From positions 1,377,501 through 1,441,500 of the forward strand of contig JAWQEG010000286.1 in the NCBI GenBank assembly GCA_033782935.1: 64,000 nucleotides of DNA, written 5' to 3'. The notes beneath the pieces were generated by a model. It did no database searches and had not been told where the DNA came from. It saw nothing but the letters and a program-made list of their open reading frames with translations. This document shows, piece after piece, positions 28,257 to 38,500 of this stretch (positions are counted from its first letter, which is position 1; each line of letters begins with the position of its first letter). This DNA comes from Petrolisthes cinctipes (lineage: Eukaryota; Arthropoda; Malacostraca; Decapoda; Porcellanidae). A program made the position numbers and the translations under genes.

Positions 28257-28818
28257 TAATGGTGGCAGCGGTAAGGGATACGTAACATTCACAGTGTCCT
28301 GTATTAATTATATATTCCAACAGAATAATTGTGTACGTGGTGGGCGGCTCGGGCGCTTTCCTCGTTGCCAACACTGACGGAGAGAGAGCGAGCCAGAGCG
28401 ATACCAGCTGGGGGTTGCCAGCTAATGGTGGCTGCGTAACCTAACCTACTTTATTCAGGCATTTTTCCCCGTGTGCTTTTCCCAGGGAAAAAGAGGAATT
28501 GTCTGTTGTGGGTACTCTCATCTGGGAAGGAACAAGGACGGACTTAGGAGGGTGAACCAGAAGAGTGAACGGGAGCTGTGAGAGGAACGACTGGCCAGCG
28601 TTTACTCTGGGGGTGTGTGGCATCAACACATTCCTTTACTACGTGTATACTGAGCATCTGTAATCTTCAATTCTCCATTGGTTAGTTATTTTATTCTATA
28701 CACATACACAGTGAACATTAAACACACAATAGTAACATGTTGTTGGGGTATTTTTGTATGCCTATGTAATATTTTATTATATGTTGTGGTGAGTGTATAG
28801 GAATTATTTCTACGGGAC
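28257..28818 (+). other. Leader with probable primer-binding site
   Basis: Untranslated stretch between the LTR and gag. Three bases after the LTR, 28,260-28,277 (tggtggcagcggtaaggg) starts TGG like a tRNA-primed binding site; the tRNA could not be assigned. The rest should hold packaging and splice-donor signals. Nothing else specific was recognised. Confidence 0.6.
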
Positions 28819-29982
28819 ATGTTTAAGAAATTTAGAACGACAAAGAATATAATCCCAGGGGATTTATCAGAGGATTCAGACAGTAGTAGCAGTGAGGGGG
28901 AACTAAACTTTCCACCTACTCCCAATACCACTAATATACATGAGCAGTTAAGGGGACTGAATAGTCCAGTGCCAGGGCAGTTAAGAAGTGGATATCAATT
29001 TCGTGTAGAGGGAAGTGACGAAATAGAGGAAACACGGGAGAACGTGTTTAAGTTACCGCCAAAAGGGCAAGGAAAGGGTAATAAAAATACTACAGTTGTA
29101 CAAGCTACAATTCCAATGACGACTGCAAGCACCAGTGCTGTTGGGGGAGCAGCCCAGGCGACAGGGCAGAATGTCACTAACCCTAGTATAGGCAATTTAG
29201 TGGGTAGCGCCCACGGGAATCAGCCAACGAATATTATGAGAGTGTTTACAGGTGAGGATTCAGTACCAAAGTTTGATGGGGATCCAAATAAGAATTATAC
29301 AATAGAGGAATTTATACGGAGACTTGAGCAGTCTTTCGTGGAGTATAATATTACCGGGGATACAGGTAAAATAGGATATGCAGACTCGAGGATTGAAGGG
29401 GAGTTTGCAAGGCAGTTATTAAACTGTAGTTGTCTGTTGGGGAGGTCGTCAAGGGAACAACAGACGTGGGAGGAGTTTAAAAAAGCATTAATTATAGTGT
29501 ACCGAAGGTCGGCTCCAGAGGGATGCTTGGCGTGGGCACATAGAATATTCACGGACTTAGGTTTAAAGGCGTGGACTACACCACTAGAAGTAGCAGTATC
29601 AAAGGCGGGTGCTATACGTAAGGATATACAAAATTGTATACAGGACAACAATTGGTCTAAGGATGTTAATGGGGAACAATGGATGAAGGTAGACGACGCC
29701 TGTGAGATGTTTGAATATCTCTTGATGTATCTAGGTCTATCAGAGGAGGACCAGAGGAGAGTCCGGAAAAAAAAGTTGGAGCGAGGTAAGGGAATCTGGC
29801 ATTTGATTAATGAGTTAAAACTGGAAATCAGAGATCCCATGGTTGTTAGACCATTTTGCAACCAAAATGCTACGAAGGTACAGACTTCGGTATTGCAAAC
29901 GGAGGTAACTGACAGGAGGTCAGAGGGCGAGCCGCAGACAGGCGTAAATGCGGTCGCGGGGCAAAGGAATACAAGGGGTTGA
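28819..29982 (+). CDS. Gag, capsid portion (387 aa, ends at an in-frame TGA)
   Basis: Starts at the first ATG after the leader. Residues 17-29 are an acidic Ser/Glu cluster (SEDSDSSSSEGE), followed by a Pro/Gly/Thr-rich linker to about residue 135. From there the sequence resembles a retrotransposon capsid: VPKFDGDPNKNYTIEEFIRR and a later WEEFKKALIIVY segment are typical of Ty3/Gypsy Gag. The frame ends at TGA (29,980-29,982), and the same frame continues three codons later into a zinc-knuckle region, so this TGA cuts what looks like one gag gene. It could be a point mutation or a readthrough codon; one copy cannot tell. Confidence 0.8.
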   Translation: MFKKFRTTKNIIPGDLSEDSDSSSSEGELNFPPTPNTTNIHEQLRGLNSPVPGQLRSGYQFRVEGSDEIEETRENVFKLPPKGQGKGNKNTTVVQATIPMTTASTSAVGGAAQATGQNVTNPSIGNLVGSAHGNQPTNIMRVFTGEDSVPKFDGDPNKNYTIEEFIRRLEQSFVEYNITGDTGKIGYADSRIEGEFARQLLNCSCLLGRSSREQQTWEEFKKALIIVYRRSAPEGCLAWAHRIFTDLGLKAWTTPLEVAVSKAGAIRKDIQNCIQDNNWSKDVNGEQWMKVDDACEMFEYLLMYLGLSEEDQRRVRKKKLERGKGIWHLINELKLEIRDPMVVRPFCNQNATKVQTSVLQTEVTDRRSEGEPQTGVNAVAGQRNTRG

Positions 29983-30363
29983 AATTCATCTGTGAGGTAC
30001 CAATTAGAATGTTTCCATTGTCGTAAGTGGGGCCATGTAAAGGCCGACTGTCCTCAATTACAGAATAGATCTCAAGGGGATCAATACAGAGGTTCAATGA
30101 ACAGGGGTCAGGCATACCCTAGAGGCGCAGCCAGGCGGGCGCGTGGAGGACAAGCTAGAGGACGTGGTAGAGCGTACCACTATGCACATCAGGATAATTA
30201 TCAACAAGGAGGAGGTTATGTACCTCCCGGACAGAGTAAGTGGTGTGAAATACATAAATGGTCGAATCATATAACGGCAGACTGTGGAGTAATAATACGA
30301 GGTATGCATGAGAAAAAATCACGTATGGGGGTCCGGCGATCAGGGTCGGATGAGGCATTATGA
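29983..30363 (+). CDS. Gag nucleocapsid portion (zinc knuckle, RG-rich)
   Basis: Same frame as the capsid ORF, directly after its TGA. It contains CFHCRKWGHVKADC (30,010-30,051), a canonical CX2CX4HX4C knuckle for RNA binding. An Arg/Gly-rich stretch (30,120-30,180) follows, then a second metal-binding-like motif CEIHKWSNHITADC (30,243-30,284). There is no ATG before the knuckle, so expression needs readthrough of the upstream TGA or a repaired copy. It ends at another TGA (30,361-30,363), after which the same frame runs on into pol. Confidence 0.8.
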   Translation, partial: NSSVRYQLECFHCRKWGHVKADCPQLQNRSQGDQYRGSMNRGQAYPRGAARRARGGQARGRGRAYHYAHQDNYQQGGGYVPPGQSKWCEIHKWSNHITADCGVIIRGMHEKKSRMGVRRSGSDEAL

Positions 30364-30384
30364 CACAAGGACGAGAGGAAGAGA

Positions 30385-32740
30385 ATGTCTAGAGATATAG
30401 AATTCTCCATAGTGTCGGCAGTCAGTAGAAGTAATCATTTAGCCGTAGGAAATGTAACAATAGGGGGAATTCCGGGGGCACTTTTGATTGATACTGGTGC
30501 AGTAGTCAATCTAATATCAAAGGAGACATATCAAAATATTAGAAAACATCATTCTGAGAGGAGTTATGCATTGCAAGAGCCACAATACCAACTGTGTGGG
30601 GTGTCAGGAACTACAGTGGATGTTCTTGGAGTTGTGAGATTGCCAGTTCATTTCCGGGGTAGCTCAAGTTTTGCTGCATCATTTTATGTTGTAAGTAAAT
30701 TTCATCCTATGGCAAGCGGGTTGCTTGGATTGTCAACCATGGCTGAAAGGAAGATTGAGGTGTACCCAGGGGAAGGTTTAATTGTTCATGAAAATGTACC
30801 TTATATGTGTATGGCAACCCCGCAACCCAAACACTCAGACAAAGAGGTTAAAACGGTGGGTTATGTAAGGGGCTTTGAAGAGAAGTCAACCCAAAGGGTC
30901 ATGAAACAAGATAGACTATGCGACACTGCTAGGGTGGAAGTCACGCGTTGGACTGTTGTTACTGCTATTGTACCTGATGCGCACAGGCTGCAACCGCAGG
31001 AAATGATTCAGTTCAAGGTGTGTTTGAAAGGAGTGAAAGAAGGAGTAGATGTAGTGTGCATGTCTGAAACATGTAAGTTGAAAGGGGTGTCGCTAGAGTC
31101 TACTTTGACTACAGTAAAGTCAGGGGGTGAGACTGTGGTGCTGGCTGTAAATAATACAGGAGTAGAGATTGAAGTTAAGCCAGGCAGTCAATTGTGTGAT
31201 TTTCTCGTATACCATGGTACGGTATTAGAGCCAAAGCATAACCTACCAGTTGTGAGTGTTGTTGGTTGTATTGGTGCATCTCCTTCGTCAGAATTGAGAA
31301 GTCAAGTTAAAACTGGGGGAAACTCAGAAGGGAAAGAAGAGTTGTTACAGTTACTTCAAGGGTATAGGAAGGCTATAGCTCTTGCAGGGGAACCATTAGG
31401 TAGTACAGACCTAACTTCACATGTGATTAAGTTAAAGCGAGAAGCGCAACCCAGTTACATAAAATCATATAGGCTCCCCCATTCCCAAAGACAGATAGTG
31501 GACGATACGGTGAAGGATATGTTAAAACAGAAGGTTATTGAACCTTCGACCTCTCCTTGGAGTAGTCCCATATTTTTGGTTCCTAAGAAGGATGGAACAT
31601 ATAGACCTGTTATTGACTATAGGAGAGTAAATCAGCAGACAGTCCCTGATAAATACCCCATGCCTCATTTGAATGACCTGTTGCAGGCTATAGGTGAGGG
31701 AAATAAGGTGTTTTTTACCTTGGATTTGCTGTCAGGATATTGGCAGGTGCCAGTTCACGAGCGGTCTCGTTACATCACGGCTTTTTCCACTCATCAGGGT
31801 CATTATCAGTTTCGCAGGATGCCATTTGGGCTCTGCAATGCCCCTACGACTTTCCAAAGACTAGTGAACAATGTATTGGCGGGGTTAATTGGGAAAGATG
31901 CATTAGTATACCTAGATGACATAATTATTTTCTCAAAGGATGTGCCTACGTACTTGGAGAAATTAAGAAAGGTATTGGAACGTTTAGCATCAGCGAGTTT
32001 GAAGCTAAAACTTAGTAAGTGTGAATTCTTGAAACAAAAGATTAAGTATTTGGGGCATGAAGTAGACGAGTCAGGTATACATGTGAATCAGGATAAGATA
32101 AAGGCTATCTTAAAAGTTCCCAACACCGACCAAGGCAGATCATGTACGATCTTTTCTGGGACTAGCAGGTTACTACAGGAGTTTTGTGTATCAGTTTTCT
32201 AGCAAGGCAGTACCTTTGATTAAACTGTTGAAGCAGACAAATAAGTTTGAATGGGGTCAACCACAAGAAGAGGCATTTAGTATATTAAAGGAGGCTCTGA
32301 CGCAACCACCTGTTTTGGCTTTCCCAGATTTCAAGAAACCTTTTATTTTACATACAGATGCATCGGGGGTTGGACTTGGGGCAGTATTGGCATAAGAAGA
32401 TGAGGGGGGAAAGTTAAAACCCATTGGCTACGCAAGTAAGGCGTTAAATGATACAGAGAAGAAATATAGTGTTACACATCAGGAGGCATATGCCATAGTG
32501 TGGGCCTTGAAACATTTTCGTCCTATTATTTTTGGTTACTCTATTACAGTTTGTACTGATCATCGCCCATGTCTCGAGTTGTTCAAGGGGAAGAATATGA
32601 CCGGGAAGTTAGCACGATGGCACTTGACTATTCTGGAGTTCAACCCTACTTTCAATTTTGTACCTGACCATCATGAGGACATGGGGAGTGTTCTGCGTGA
32701 TGTTGGTGGCGGCGTTTGTGAGTTCCAAAGGTTCGACTGA
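30385..32740 (+). pseudogene. Pol: protease, reverse transcriptase, RNase H; frameshift, stop, integrase missing
   Basis: The first part (30,385-32,202) is one frame. It holds an aspartic protease (LLIDTGAVVNLIS, catalytic Asp at 30,490-30,492), a connector, then the RT with PIFLVPKKDG, FTLDLLSGYWQ, MPFGLCNAPTTFQ and the active-site YLDD at 31,909-31,920. Near 32,120-32,135 homology moves to the +2 frame, a frameshift in the RT thumb/connection. That frame meets TAA at 32,393-32,395, in a place where related proteins continue, and then covers RNase H (FILHTDASGVGLGAVLA; CTDHRPCLEL) to about 32,670. No integrase HHCC or DDE core follows in any frame; the next sequence is the env signal peptide. 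This copy cannot make a full Pol. Confidence 0.88.
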
Positions 32741-34442
32741 CCAAATAAAACCGGGTGCCTTAGTGGGTACTGATGGGAGACTTGAGGTGGTCACGGACGT
32801 AATAACAGTAAGACTCAATCTTGGAACTCTGTTGGACCTAAAGACAAGGGTTGATGATTTCCAGCTGAAATTTCATAACGCCATAGAAATGTCGTCTGCT
32901 AAATTAGGTAAATTGATGAACTCGAGTTACCCTCTGGAACGTCAAATAAAGGTACAGTTGGAAGACAGATATTTTCAAATAAAGAATATGATGAAATACT
33001 CAGAACAGAATTTACCCAACTTCTCAAGTGAGGTTAGAAAATTAGCTCATAATCAGATTACCAATAGCAGGGCTAAAAGAGGATTATTTGACATTGGAGG
33101 GGTAATTGCTAAAACTCTATTTGGAACAGCTACTAGTGACGATGTCGAAGATCTAGGACGCAGACTAGAGATTTTAAACAAGGTGATTGTAGAACAAAAT
33201 AGGGTCATAGATAGTACGTTTTCCTTGGCAGCTAATGTGGCAGAAGAAGTAAATGGAGTTATTGAAAAGACTAATGAGGTAATTAAGGAATTAGACAGGT
33301 TAGCTAAACATTTGGATTTTACAATGTTTGTGTTAAACCTAGATCAATATTTAAGTATTGTGGAAAATTACATAAATGGACTGAATGCTCAAACCAGAAA
33401 ACTACTCCATAACCTAAGGAATGCAGCACTAGGTAAGGCCGACGCTGACCTTCTGTCAGTAGTTGATCTGCAAAGGGTGGTTGATGTGGCTAGAATTAAG
33501 CATGGTTTGAATCCTTTCTTTGAAGGTGAATCCGTATCTTACTACTATCCACTTTTGGAATCATGCTTAACGACTAAAACTATTCTTATTCACATTCCCA
33601 CAAAACATCAGGTTCATTTTAACATATGGTCAGTGAAGCCATTTCCCATGAGGTTAGGGGCGGAGATCATGATGTTAAATGTGGATTATGATTATATTAT
33701 TGCATCTCAGGATCGCACACTGGTGGTTGCAGTTACCAAGGAACAGCTAGAAGATTGTCATACAGCATATTACCATTTGAAGGTGTGCCCAGCTCTAAAT
33801 TTTATTTTTACAGGACCCGAGGAATCCCAGTGTGAACTGTCATTAATCCAGGCTGATGCTTCAAGCTCCATTAAACATTGTGAGTACCTGAGACCAAAAA
33901 GGAAGTCAGATGTTTATGTAACGTATTTTCAGGGCATTGCATATTATACATTCACTAAGCCAGCAAGAGCAACTATTATTTGTGAAGATGGCCCTTCAGG
34001 AGCAAAACATGTGTCTGAGGTGGGTACGTTTGTAGTTCCACCTGCGTGTTCATTTTTAAGCAATACTAAAACAGTTCTGGCAACGAAGCATCATCTTGGA
34101 TTGGTCCTAAACAAATCTGTGGAATTTGTGAAAGTCCATCCTCCTCTCCCAGCAAACTTTTCTACTATTAATATGGATTCTGAGAAAATAAGATTGATGG
34201 AATTGTTAAACATGTCTAATGTTCATCCTGTAATTGAATCTGCTCTACCTTTCCATCTGCAACGGGTAGCTGTGTACCCTTGGTCAGGAGTGACTAGTTT
34301 ATTATTTATATTATATTTCATATTCTCTTGTTACCTGTTCAGGAGTTTGAGGGTTTTGAATGGTGAGATTAAAAAGAAGAAAAACAGAAGATCAAGGAAT
34401 ATAGAGGTCCACCATACACAACCTAGAGAAGATGAATTGTAA
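32676..34442 (+). CDS. Envelope protein, baculovirus-F-like (errantivirus env)
   Basis: 588 residues, uninterrupted. I prefer the ATG at 32,676, not 32,658, because it starts directly with a hydrophobic signal peptide (about residues 1-22). A basic RAKR furin-type site (33,069-33,080) is followed by a Gly/hydrophobic segment beginning GLFDIGG, as in the fusion subunit of baculovirus F and errantivirus Env (Baculo_F family). Heptad-rich helices follow, then a Cys-containing domain, and a single membrane span near 34,290-34,345 before a Lys/Arg-rich tail. In this family the protein acts as a membrane fusion glycoprotein, made from a spliced RNA. It is the only full-length-looking gene of the element. 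Splice sites were not fixed. Confidence 0.85.
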   Translation, partial: RTWGVFCVMLVAAFVSSKGSTDQIKPGALVGTDGRLEVVTDVITVRLNLGTLLDLKTRVDDFQLKFHNAIEMSSAKLGKLMNSSYPLERQIKVQLEDRYFQIKNMMKYSEQNLPNFSSEVRKLAHNQITNSRAKRGLFDIGGVIAKTLFGTATSDDVEDLGRRLEILNKVIVEQNRVIDSTFSLAANVAEEVNGVIEKTNEVIKELDRLAKHLDFTMFVLNLDQYLSIVENYINGLNAQTRKLLHNLRNAALGKADADLLSVVDLQRVVDVARIKHGLNPFFEGESVSYYYPLLESCLTTKTILIHIPTKHQVHFNIWSVKPFPMRLGAEIMMLNVDYDYIIASQDRTLVVAVTKEQLEDCHTAYYHLKVCPALNFIFTGPEESQCELSLIQADASSSIKHCEYLRPKRKSDVYVTYFQGIAYYTFTKPARATIICEDGPSGAKHVSEVGTFVVPPACSFLSNTKTVLATKHHLGLVLNKSVEFVKVHPPLPANFSTINMDSEKIRLMELLNMSNVHPVIESALPFHLQRVAVYPWSGVTSLLFILYFIFSCYLFRSLRVLNGEIKKKKNRRSRNIEVHHTQPREDEL

Positions 34443-34792
34443 GGATAATTTTAAGGACACCTCAACAACTAGGTAGTACACTACACGGTTAGTTGTAGGG
34501 ATTTAGAATTAAGGAATTGTATGAATGTGTATTACATTTTATTATCCATGTATAATTACTTAATTTAAGGAAGTGTTATTAATTACCCATTGTATCATTC
34601 ACGAGCTCAACGATTTATTTTTCTTTTATGTTAATTCATCCAATGTGTATATATTTCATCTTGTATATATTGTATTTATATGTTACCATGTCAAGAGTCA
34701 ATCTAATAATCAGGAAGGCTAAGCATTGTTTAAAGTAAATTTAATATTATTGTGAACTGCAGGGACGCAGTTGTTTTAGTGTGGCCGAGCAA
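34443..34792 (+). other. 3' untranslated region before the 3' LTR
   Basis: AT-rich, non-coding. The usual purine-rich polypurine tract directly before the LTR is not evident: the bases before 34,793 read gtgtggccgagcaa. Confidence 0.6.
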
Positions 34793-35514
34793 TGTATCCG
34801 TGGCTGATCACGTTCGCGATACATGATACACCTATGGTGTTGGAACATTCCGTTAAGCCAAAGCAGTTCAAGCTAGTTTCATTAGACACAACATCCTTTG
34901 AAAAGTGCTGAGTTGCAGCGTGGGGGAATCTTCCATGCTGAGCTACTGATTGCTAGATTCACTCTGTAATTATCTATATGTTAATCTCTATACTATAATC
35001 AACTCCATATTGTCATCTCGTATGTAGAGAAAGGGACAATATATATTTACTCACTTTATTCTTATATAAACTCATATCTAACTTATCCATATTTCATATG
35101 TAAGCTTAGCATTGTAAATAGCATCATCGACAACCTGTCATCTGAGAAAGGGTGTGGCAGTGTATACCACGAGCGAGGACTACCAGAGAGAGAAGGCGCA
35201 TTACACGCCCTGCCTTGAAGACAACAGGTTCACCCCTACCTTATATTAGAGAGACACGAGATGTCTGTATAACCTGTAAACTATATCTAATATACTCAGT
35301 AAATAGAGACAAGTCCACGAGTTTACTCTAACCCTTGAGTAACTAACTTAGTTCCCCAGGAAGACTAGAGTGGTAGTTCAGAGCAACGGTAAGTTGGCTT
35401 GAAACCAGGTCTACATCGGCGTAGTAAGTAATACTAGCCCGAGAGTAAGTGAGAGTTTCCAGCAGGTATTTCTGAGAGAAGCTGAGGCTGAGCTTGGACG
35501 ACCCCACGAGTACA
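34793..35514 (+). repeat. 3' LTR (722 bp)
   Basis: Near-identical partner of the 5' LTR, same TG and CA ends and same length. It is followed by ACCT and then the rest of the interrupted satellite monomer (acctaaaatatcgattt). Confidence 0.95.
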
Positions 35515-38500
35515 ACCTAAAATATCGATTTTTAGCATGTTTTGGGCCTATATTTTGAAAACATTCTAGCACTGAGTAGGCATGTACAGATCGCTTCTGG
35601 GCCCCAAAAATATTGAATTTTCGGGTGTTTTGAGCCTGAATTTGGGATATAAACGGGTACAGAACATGCATACACATATTGACTTTGTTCACCTAAAATA
35701 TCGATTTTGGGCATGTTTTTGGTCTGTATCTTGAAATAATTCTAGCAAGGAGTAGGCATGTACAGATCGCTTCTGGGACCCAAAAATATCGAATTTTCGG
35801 GTGTTTTGAGCCTGAATTGGGGAAATATACGGGAACAGAAGATGCATACACATATTGTCTTTGGGCACCTAAAATATCGATATTCATCATGGTTTGGCCT
35901 GTATTTTGAAAATACTCTAACACGGAGTACGAATGTACAGATCGCTTCTGGGACCCAAAAATATCGAATTTTCCGGTGTTTTGAGCCTGAATTTGAGATA
36001 TAAACGGGTACAGAAGATGCATGCACATATTGACTTTGGGCACCTAAAATATCGATTTTCAGCATGTTTTGGGCCTGTATTTTGAAAATACTCTAACACG
36101 GAGTAGGCATGTACAGATCGCTTCTGGGACCCAAAAATTTTGAATTTTCGGGTGTTTTGAGTCTGAATTTGAGATATAAACGGGTACAGAAGATGCATGC
36201 ACATATCGACTGTGGGCACCTAAAATATCGATTTTTAGCATGTTTTGGGCCTATATTTTGAAAACATTCTAGCACTGAGTAGGCATGTACAGATCGCTTC
36301 TGGGACCCAAAAATATTGAATTTTCGGGTGTTTTGAGCCTGAATTTGGGATATAAACGGGTACAGAACATGCATACACATATTGACTTTGTTCACCTAAA
36401 ATATCGATTTTGAGCATGTTTTGGGTCTGTATCTTGAAAACATTCTAGCAAGGAGTAGGCATGTACAGATCGCTTCTGGGACCCAAAAATATCGAATTTT
36501 CGGGTGTTTTCAGCCTGAATTTGAGATATAAACGGGTACAGAAGATGCATGCACATATTGACTTTGGGCACCTAAAATATCGATTTTCAGCATGTTTTGG
36601 GCCTGTATTTTGAAAATACTCTAACACGGAGTAGGCATGTACAGATCGCTTCTGGGACCCAAAATTATCGAATTTTCGGGTGTTTTGAGTCTGAATTTGA
36701 GATATAAACGGGTACAGAAGATGCATGCACATATCGACTGTGGGCACCTAAAATATCGATTTTTAGCATGTTTTGGGCCTATATTTTGAAAACATTCTAG
36801 CACTGAGTAGGCATGTACAGATCGCTTCTGGGACCCAAAAATATTAAATTTTTGGGTGTTTTGAGCCTGAATTTGGGATATAAACGGGTACAGAAGATGC
36901 ATACACATATTGACTTTGTTCACCTAAAATATCGATTTTGAGCATGTTTTGGGTCTGTATCTTGAAAACATTCTTGCAAGGAGTAGGCATCTACAGATCG
37001 CTTCTGGGACCCTAAAATATCGAATTTTCGGGTGTTTTGAGCCTGAATTTGGGAAATATACGGGTACAGAAGATGCATACACATATTGTCTTTGGGCACC
37101 TAAAATATCGATTTTCATCATGGTTTGGCCTGTATTTTGAAAATACTCTAACACGGAGTAGGAATGTACAGATCGCTTCTGGGACCCAAAAATATCGAAT
37201 TTTCCGGTGTTTTCAGCCTGAATTTGAGATATAAACGGGTACAGAAGATGCATGCACATATTGACTTTGGGCACCTAAAATATCGATTTTCAGCATGTTT
37301 TGTGCCTGTATTTTGAAAATACTCTAACACGGAGTAGGCATGTACAGATCGCTTCTGGGACCCAAAAATATCGAATTTTCGGGTGTTTTGAGTCTGAATT
37401 TGAGATATAAACGGGTACAGAAGATGCATGCACATATCGACTGTGGGCACCTAAAATATCGATTTTTAGCATGTTTTGGGCCTATATTTTGAAAACATTC
37501 TAGCACTGAGTAGGCATGTACAGATCGCTTCTGGGACCCAAAAATATTGAATTTTTGGGTGTTTTGAGCCTGAATTTGGGATATAAACGGGTACAGAAGA
37601 TGCATACACATATTGACTTTGTTCACCTAAAATATCGATTTTGAGCATGTTTTGGGTCTGTATCTTGAAAACATTCTTGCAAGGAGTAGGCATCTACAGA
37701 TCGCTTCTGGGACCCAAAAATATCGAATTTTCGGGTGTTTTGAGCCTGAATTTGGGAAATATACGGGTACAGAAGATGCATACACATATTGTCTTTGGGC
37801 ACCTAAAATATCGATTTTCATCATGGTTTGGCCTGTATTTTGAAAATACTCTAACACGGAGTAGGAATGTACAGATCGCTTCTGGGACCCAAAAATATCG
37901 AATTTTCCGGTGTTTTCAGCCTGAATTTGAGATATAAACGGGTACAGAAGATGCATGCACATATTGACTTTGGGCACCTAAAATATCGATTTTCAGCATG
38001 TTTTGGGCCTGTATTTTGAAAATACTCTAACTCGGAGTAGGCATGTACAGATCGCTTCTGGGACCCAAAAATATCGAATTTTCGGGTGTTTTGAGTCTGA
38101 ATTTGAGATATAAACGGGTACAGAAGATGCATGCACATATCGACTGTGGGCACCTAAAATATCGATTTTTAGCATGTTTTGGGCCTATATTTTGAAAACA
38201 TTCTAGCACTGAGTAGGCATGTACAGATCGCTTCTGGGACCCAAAAATATTGAATTTTTGGGTGTTTTGAGCCTGAATTTGGGATATAAACGGGTACAGA
38301 AGATGCATACACATATCGACTTTGTTCACCTATAATATCGATTTTGAGCATGTTTTGGGTCTGTATCTTGAAAACATTCTAGCAAGGAGTAGGCATGTAC
38401 AGATCGCTTCTGGGACCCAAAAATATCAAATTTTCGGGTGTTTTTGAGCCTGAATTTGGGAAATATACGGGTACAGAAGATGCATACACATATTGTCTTT

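Larger units (their letters stand above)
27535..35514 (+). mobile_element. Errantivirus-like LTR retrotransposon (gag-pol-env, no integrase)
   Basis: An 8.0-kb element inserted in a satellite monomer. It has 722-bp LTRs beginning TG and ending CA, flanked by the 4-bp target duplication ACCT (27,531-27,534 and 35,515-35,518). Removing the element and one ACCT leaves the satellite in perfect register. Coding order is gag, zinc-knuckle region, protease-RT-RNase H, then an F-type envelope gene, which is the errantivirus plan within Ty3/Gypsy. RNase H runs almost directly into env, so the integrase is missing. Pol also carries a frameshift and a stop, and gag-pol is broken by two in-frame TGA codons. 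The two LTRs differ at only about five positions, so insertion is recent compared with the amount of coding damage. This suggests a defective copy mobilised in trans. Confidence 0.93.
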
